Shown piece after piece: positions 27,516 to 36,500 of a stretch of DNA of 64,000 nt. Made by a program: the position numbers and the translations under genes. Origin of the DNA: Phallusia mammillata (Eukaryota; Chordata; Ascidiacea; Phlebobranchia; Ascidiidae); contig QLIY01000415.1 in assembly GCA_003260075.1 (NCBI GenBank), forward strand, positions 62,001-126,000, read 5' to 3'. Position 1 is the first letter of the stretch, and the number at the start of each line of letters is the position of its first letter. The notes under the pieces were generated by a model. That model worked only from the letters and a program-made list of their open reading frames with translations. It searched no databases and was not told the origin of the DNA.

Positions 27516-30500
27516 GTGCATAAGTTTGGATCGCGAAAGGAAAAAGGGATAGAGTCGGCGGCGGGTTTTGTCTGGTGTTGTTTAACGTTTGCATTGGACG
27601 CGGTATTTCGTTGCGTATAAAGCGTGTGCGTTTATATAATTTACTTAATCGCACATTTCACTTAATAGCATAGTTCACTTAATAGCATATTTCACTTAAT
27701 TGCATAGTTCACTGAATAGCATATTTCACTTAATCGCATAATTGACCTAATAGCATATTTCACTTAATAGAATAGTTCACTTAATAGCATATTTCACTTA
27801 ATAGCATAGGTTACTTAATAGCATAATGCACTTAATAGCATATTTCACTTAATAGAATAGTTCACTTAATAGCATATTTCACTTAATAGCTTATTTCACT
27901 TATTCGCATAATTCACTTAATCGCATATTTCCCTTAATAGCATATTTCACTTAATCGCATAGTTCACTTAATCGCATAGTTCACTTAATAGCATAGTTCA
28001 CTTAATAGCATATTTCACTTATTCGTATAATTCACTTATTCGCATAATTCACTTAATAGAATTTCACTTAACAGCATAATTCACTAAATCGCATACTTAA
28101 TTGCATATTTCACTTAATAGCAAATTTCTCTTAATCGCATATTTCACTTAACAGCATAATTCACTTAATAGCATATTTCACTGAAAGGCATATTTCACTG
28201 AATGGCATCATTCACTTAATAGCATCATTCACTTAATAGCATAAATCACTTAATAGCATATTTCACTTAATAGCATAATTCACTTAATAGCATAATTCAC
28301 TTAATAGCATCATTCACTTAATAGCATAAATCACTTAATAGCATAGTTCACTTAATAGCATAATTCACTTAATAGCATAATTCACTTAATAGCATATTTC
28401 ACTTAATAGCATATTTCACTTAATAGCATAATTCACTTAATAGCATAATTCACTTAATAGCATGATTCACTTAATAGCATAATTCACTTAATAGCATAAT
28501 TCACTTAATAGCATAATTCACTTAATAGCATAATTCACTTAATAGCATAATTCACTTAATAGCATAATTCACTTAATAGCATAATTCACTTAATAGCATA
28601 ATTCACTTAATAGCATAATTCACTTAATAGCATAATTCACTTAATAGCATAATTCACTTAATAGCATAATTCACTTAATAGCATAATTCACTTAATAGCA
28701 TAATTCACTTAATAGCATAATTCACTTAATAGCATAATTCACTTAATAGCATAATTCACTTAATAGCATAATTCACTTAATAGCATAATTCACTTAATAG
28801 CATAATTCACTTAATAGCATAATTCACTTAATAGCATAATTCACTTAATAGCATAATTCACTTAATAGCATAATTCACTTAATAGCATAATTCACTTAAT
28901 AGCATAATTCACTTAATAGCATAATTCACTTAATAGCATAATTCACTTAATAGCATAATTCACTTAATAGCATAATTCACTTAATAGCATAATTCACTTA
29001 ATAGCATAATTCACTTAATAGCATAATTCACTTAATAGCATAATTCACTTAATAGCATAATTCACTTAATAGCATAATTCACTTAATAGCATAATTCACT
29101 TAATAGCATAATTCACTTAATAGCATAATTCACTTAATAGCATAATTCACTTAATAGAATTTCACTTAACAGCATAATTCATCAAATCGCATACTTAATT
29201 GCATATTTCACTTAATAGCAAATTTCTCTTAATCGCATATTTCACTGAATCGCATATTTCACTTAATAGCATATTTCACTGAATAGCATAATTCACTGAA
29301 TAGCATTATTCACTTCATCGCATAATTCACTTAATAGCATAATTCACTGATTCGCATAGTTCACTTAATAGCATAGTTCACTTAATAGCATAATTCACTT
29401 ATTAGCATAGTTCACTTAATAGCATATTTCACTTAATGGCATAATTCACTTAATAGCATAATTCACTTAACAGCATATTTCTCTGAATGGCATAATTCAC
29501 TTAAAAGCATAATTCACTTAATAGCATAATTCACTGATTCGCATAATTCACTTAATAGCATAATTCACTTAATAGCATCATTCACTTAATAGCATAAATC
29601 ACTTAATAGCATATTTCACTCAATAGCATAATTCACTTAATAGCGTATTTCACTTAATACCATATTTCACTTAATCGCATATTTAATCGCATATTTCACT
29701 TAATCGCATATTTTACTTAATCGCACATTTCACTTAATAGCATATTTCTCTTAATAGCAAATTTCTCTTAATCGCATAATTCACTTAATAGAATGGTTCA
29801 CTGAATAGTATATTTCAACTAATCGCATAATTCACTTATTCATATATTTCAATTGTTTGGATATAGGAGAGTTCTAATGTGATTGGTTGTTGATGATTAC
29901 ACCTTCCGATTACTTCCGACCAAACAGATTACCCGCGATGGCCGGAATAGCATAGCAGCGAGAAAACCATCGCGTTGTACGATGGTATTTTTTCGCCTCG
30001 CGCTTGTTGGCTTTTGGTAACCTCACGCAAGCCTTTCTTGTGCCGTTGCAACTTTTCTTGCAGTGCGACTTAGTGGAAAGTTCACTTTTAGGATGTTGTA
30101 GCAGCACTCGTAAATGCAGCAGATTGTTTCGCCATCGGCGCCTTTCATACTCGTTCGGGCAAGCTTTGGTTTGCTCTGCGCCAAAATTGTGAACATCAGG
30201 GTCTGCTTGCTGCGCAAACCATTAGACGTTCTTAAGCTTTAGAACGACTCGGGTACCTAAACAAACTAAACTTCGCCCCTGAATTTTTTTTTACGAAAAC
30301 GATACTTATCCGGTGTGCCGTGCTTGCAGTCCAGTATCAAATAACTATGCGGGCTCGCTGTTACGTCTCTGTTAAACTCTTGAATAACCTTTGTTCGACC
30401 GGGGAAAATTTGCTTGACAAAATGTGTAATTTGTGTTGCGTCCCCAGGGTTTAACACAATTAAATAGTGAACTTCCAAACTATTTGTCCGGTACTCATTG

Positions 30501-33500
30501 CTCTTGTCGTGCAGTCTGCCCACAACCCTGGTAAAGGTGGCCAGATCGCCCAAGGCCGCGGGACGGGCCCATACTACTCCATTATACTGTATTCTGTAAA
30601 ATGTAAATGTTAATTTGTTCATGCGTAAGGAATCTTCCAGAATTCGGTTAAACGCATCAGAATTTTTTTTTAGTTTCTTTCAACAAATTACCGTAATTTG
30701 GGTTAAAGGCACATAAACTTCTTTTTTTGTGCTTAAACGAATAGTTTCTGTTTGCAACAGACGTCAAAAAAATAAGAAGCTTTCACCAGCAGTGGCTACG
30801 TCGGTTCAAGAAAAAGCGTTGCAACTTGGAGACGAGTTAACTGAAGATCAAGCGCATGTAAGCTTTTTTTTAGCTTAACTGTTTTGTTCCGTTTTTTCAC
30901 ATTTTTAGAACCAAACCCTATTTTTAATTATCAAATAATTTTGTTTATTTTCTAACTTGGCTAGCTATCTTAGAGCAGTGGTTCTCAAATTATTTCAGGC
31001 CATGGACCACCAGCTTAACTAAATAAATATCGTGGACCAGTCCATTGTTAACTGAGGGTAAAGAAAAAATCCACAATAAGCATTGGCTTGAAATATATTC
31101 CTTCAATATATAACTTCGAAGAGTGGTATCAAACAACTGACAGCTAACAATAAATGGCTAACAACCCAGATAGACTTTTTTCGTACTAAGCATTCAATAA
31201 ATTATATGCAAATAATTACATTTTATCAACAAATATAATTAACGCCTTATGGCCACCCAGCAAGTCACCATAGACCTTCAGTTAAGAACCACTGTCTTCG
31301 AGTAACATTGGGAAACTAATTAAAACAAATTGTTGAAACAGTGTTCAAGTCAAGAAGTTCATTTGGAGATGACAGACACCGAAAGCGAAGTTGACAGTAT
31401 TCGTTTGAAGGAAGAAAGCACTGAAGGACTTCGTTGGATTATGGATGGAACTTTTGAGGACGCACATTTCGAGTACGTGGACATTTTCCCAGTAAAACCT
31501 ATTACGTTGAACTTGAAATTTCACTTACAGATTAATGAGATTCAATACCTCCCGGCAAATATTTAATCTCACTAGGATCACGAATTCGTAACACATTATT
31601 TTTGTCTAAAACCTCGTAATCGCATATTCTAATCAACTGCGTAAAAAAGCTTGTTAAATATGAGGTTACCCAGATTTATAGTAAGCAGTATGAAATAGTA
31701 GTTTTATGGATTTAATTGTAATGACGAATGTAACGGTCAAAATAAACTTGTAAAAGCGACATGTTTTGTGATTCAAACGTTTGCGCAAATGCTCATGACA
31801 TCATTAATGATACGAGAGGCCACATTAGTAACAGGCACATAAAATATTGATCAAAAGGTGCGAAATTTGTCATTAAAGGCGAAAATAGGTTATTAGAGTT
31901 CAACTTTAAAGCAACTCTCTGTTTAGTATTGATTACCAAACGTATATTTTAACATGTAACTTATACATTATTCGTATGTTCTACTTAAACTGTATCTTTT
32001 CATCACATATTTGTCAAACCGATATTCTAACGAAAATTGAAATGATGTTTGTGCAGTTTTCATCTCCCCCCTGATGAACGAAAGTTTTGGAAATACCTCA
32101 TCGAGCAATATCTCGAGCCTCTTGATATGAGTAAAGAGGAAAAGGAAAAAGTATCAGGTAAACTGAATCTTGACTGCATAAATATTTGACAATAGTGCAT
32201 GTAATTTCGTTCCATGTTCCGTTGCTTTATTCAGCTGATCTAAAAGAGTTGCGAAACAAAATGAGCGGAGCGTATTTTTTCGCCAACGCCTTGTGGATTG
32301 TTCTCAACTTTGCCCTTCAAAAATCTGTTGAGTTACATTTGAGTTTCGAGTTTCAGGGTAAAACTGTCGAGGTACGTAGACTATATGTTCCTTGAACTCA
32401 ATGTGGGTTGTCGAAAATTTCGTTTGGCTTGCCTGTTGTTGCTATTATTGCATTGAAAAGAATTTACTTTAATTTAAACTAAAAACGGACGTACGTTGGC
32501 TTTGTCTGGATCCAGAGACTCGGACCAGTTTTGCCCTATAAGTATGTTAAACATTCACGGACTTAACAAACGTGTAGAATAATAAAAAGGACTGTGTAAA
32601 ATATTTTTGCTTGTTATTAAATTATCGCGGACTCACGAAAATCCTTTTTAGGACTCGTATGAGTATTTTAGGGACGTATTTCAAATCTGTATTATTATCC
32701 CTTTAATAATTTAGCTAATTAGGTTCATGCCCAAAAAAGTTTTTAGACTGCCGTTTAGTAACTATTGATATAATTGGTTGGTAATAGCAAATTTCGCTCA
32801 GCCATTTTTTTATTGTTTGCAGTTTGAAAAAGAATTGTTGTACTCTTTATTCAAATGTAATTGTGTTTTTTTGCCTTGACTATTCTGTTACTTGCCTTTT
32901 TTTTTATTTTAGGCCAACGTAGTCGCCGTTCTGTTTCTGGTCTTTTTTCTGGTCATTCTTATCATCCAGTTTATTTGTATGTTAGTTCACAGGTCAGTAT
33001 GCAATTGCCAGTAACGTGTCGTTTAACCAAATTTGTTGCGTTAAATTCAAGAGTTGTAAATTCTATGTGGTTTAGTTTATTATTACGTGCTCATGCGGTG
33101 ACCAATGTAGTATACTAGTATACTTGTTATGTTTTCGTTTTAAAAGTTTTTCTTTTTGGTTGCTCAATTTTCGTTAATTTTTTTGGTTATCGGACCCAAG
33201 TGCCAAAATTCTTATGACAACACCTGATACTTACAGACTAGCGCATACAGGCATTTGGTAGTTAAATTTTGTGTAAACATCTATTATTTTGCTAAGCAAG
33301 TTCACGAAGGGCTCGAAACAATGTCTATTTACGTTTCGGTAAATTGCAAAAAAATAATTATTTTGCAAATTTGTGCCCCCCCCCCATATTTTTGCTTGTT
33401 ATTAAATTATCGCGGACTCACGAAAATCCTTTTAAGGACTCGTATGAGGATGTAAAAGTATTTTAGGGACGTATTTCAAATCTGTATTATTATCCCTTTA

Positions 33501-36500
33501 ATAAATTAGCTAATTAGGTTCATGCCCAAAAAAGTATTTATACTGCCGTTCAGTAACTATTGATATGATGGGTTGGTAAGAGCAAATTTCGCTCAATCAT
33601 ATTTTTTAGTTGTTTGCAGTTTAAAACAGAATTGATGTACTCTTTATTAAAATGTAATGTTTTTTTTGGCCTTAACTGTTCTGTTACTTGTCTTTTTATT
33701 TTAGGCCAACGTAGTCGCAGTTCTGTTTCTGGTGTTTTTTCTGATCATTCTTATCATTCAGTTTATTTGTATGTTGGTTCACAGGTCAGTATGCAATTGC
33801 CAGTAATGTGTCGTTTAACCATCTTTGTTGCGTTAAATTCAAGAGTTGTAAATTCTATGTGGTTTAGTTGATTATTAATACGTGCTCATGCGGTGACCAA
33901 TGTAGTATACTAGTATACTTGTTATTGCTGTGTTTTTATTTATTTCAAAAGTGTTTCTTTTTGGTTGCTTATTTTTCCTTAATTTTTTTGGTTATCAGAT
34001 CCAAGTGCCAATATTCTTATGACAACACCTGATACTTACAGACTAGCTCATGCAGGCATTTGGTTGTTAAATTTTGGGTAAACATCTATTATTTTGCTAA
34101 GCAAGTTCACGAAGGGCTCAAAACAATGTATATATTTACGTTTCGGTAAATTGCAGAAAGATAATTATTTTGCAAATTTGTTCGGATAATATTTCTAAAT
34201 AGTAAAACACTCTTTATTGCACTTTAATTCTCCAGTATAACTGATATTGCATTTAAATTCACAACTGTGCATAGATGGTCAACCGCATTACACGTTCTTG
34301 CATCGACGCCGTTAAAGTGGGCAGATGGACGAGAAGATATAAAGAGCCATACTGTCGGACAGGTAACCGTTCACAGTTCAATGTCTATTTACTCAATTTA
34401 TTGCCGATATTTTCTCTTTAGCTTTCTTTATTGTCCCCCCCCCCAGATATAAAGAGCCATACTGTCGGACAGGTAACCGTTCACAGTTCAATATCTATTT
34501 ACCCAAAATGTGCCAATGTTTTTTCTTTAAACTTTTTTTTATTGACAAAAATACATTTAAGTCTTAAAACAAGGTTTGCAGTTCTTACGAGTGGGGCAGT
34601 AAACCAAGAAGCCAGTACGCATGATGTGTCTTAAAGCCGTACTCCATGTTTAGAACCGTACTGTACATACCATCGAGATTAGAAAGAAGGCATGAACCCA
34701 ACCCGAACCCGGCCCGAAAGTCTAAATACATAGTTTCGAAAGCTAGATTACCAATGTGACATTTTCACCCAAGTTAACCCGTTGGAAGATCGGCCTGGAA
34801 TTAGGTCGAATTCAAAATGATACTTCCCTTGTAACAGTATATCCAACCTTAAGTCAAAATTCATAATTGCATATTTCGGTTTTTTAGTTTTATATGTAAC
34901 GCTTCCGTCGAAAAAAAAATTAAAATTTAGTTTCTTTAAGTTTATTTGCCTGTGAAGTGAGGTTTCCACAATTACTGTTTAACTTTAAACTTTCAGAAGG
35001 AAGAAAGAAGGCGACAAAATCAATCTTTTGAACGAACTCCAACCTCGACATGCAACTCTCCCGCTCAATCAGAAATTAGCAGGTAAAATACAGTGTTCAG
35101 GCGATTAAATAATAACACATACGATAGCATCTCTTCAATTTGTTTTGACAGCATCTTGTGTAGTAACACGTTGATTTGACGACATCAAAGTGTTTTTTTT
35201 ACAACGTGATGATAGTACTCAAAATGAATCCAAATTTAAAGGCGATAAAAGCTAAACAATTTAAGAAAAATTCGTAGAAAAAAATCAGTATTTATAAAAA
35301 ATCACAACTTAAGCTAATGCCATTAATAGGCTACATTCGTATTTTGTGCATTTTGTCAGTTTTAATGCACGCACAACTTTGAAATTTTTTTCTGATAACG
35401 TTTGCTGGCGAGTGGCATTAACTGGTAAAATACAGTATTATTTGAATTTTTTGTTTTGACGATGCTTATTGCCTTGGCTATCTAATCAAGAACAAACCCT
35501 TGTGGCAGAGGTTCGGTTTTCAGTGTAAATTTAGCGTGTTTTTATCTTTTTCCACGCGGTATACGTTTAAAATTCAGCCTTAATTCCTAACTTTGGATCT
35601 TACTGTGTTTGTCCATTCATGGGTATGAAAACTACCTTTAAAATGTTCGTCATACTGTAAAGTAGTAGGCAATTTCATAATATAAAAGGTCGTTGTGCTA
35701 GTTAATGAGCCTTAAAATTAAAATGCAATACAGGTTTGAAAGAATATAGCGTCAAAACAAAAAGAAAAACATATCTAAAAAATAAGTCCTAACCAAAGCC
35801 TTGTTGCTATACGTTGGCAACCACTGTGTTTTGGTAAAGATCAATTTTTCTTCCGTCGGAAACGCTTTGTAAAGTTATCCATTTTTCTGATACTGTATGT
35901 TAACAGGGGCGCGGCGCATTACAACCAAGCTTACGAACCTGACGGGGAATATGATGACGTCATTGAAAATAAACCACGTGATCTCGAAGCAAATTATTCC
36001 CAGGTCGGTGAAGAAATCTACTCATCTGTCCAAGAAAGGTAAGTTACTGATGCAACATAAGATTTAAATCCGGAAAAAATTATACCAGACATATGACTAG
36101 GCGTAGGCAGTGGTGGGTTTCAGCGGTTCGCACCGGTTCTATACCCCCCCCCCCGATCAGCGAACCGGTTAGCATTACTGGTTACTGTCAATAGACTTTT
36201 TGAACAGGCTAAAAAATGACTTTTCTGATAGAACCGGCTGACAAAAAAAAATTCCACCACTGAGCGTAGGTCAGAAAGGTTTGGTTTAACGCTTTCAATG
36301 GGCCTGGTTTACTGTGATATGTATTGAGTGTGGAGTGATCGTTGGTCAGCATAGACGCTTCCGGGCTGGTCAATGTTAAGCATTTATGTTCACCTTAACT
36401 GATCTTGGTCAATCTGGCGATCTCCTATTACAAAGCTGACACGTGCAGCATACGAGACAGGAAACGGTGCTTGTGATTCGAGTTTTAATAAGGGTTCATC

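Larger units (their letters stand above)
32601..34181. repeat. Duplication of about 780 bp with C10 joint, carrying exon 28
   Basis: 32601-33375 and 33386-34181, joint CCCCCCCCCC at 33376-33385. Both contain a complete exon 28 with splice sites. Confidence 0.85.

Noticed and set aside
27313-27654. Glycine-rich and proline-rich frames
   Set aside because: Translation of the 76-nt G run on either strand; no conserved sequence.
27640-29850. CRISPR-like array
   Set aside because: Units are contiguous 17-bp repeats without spacers, in a eukaryotic intron: a minisatellite.
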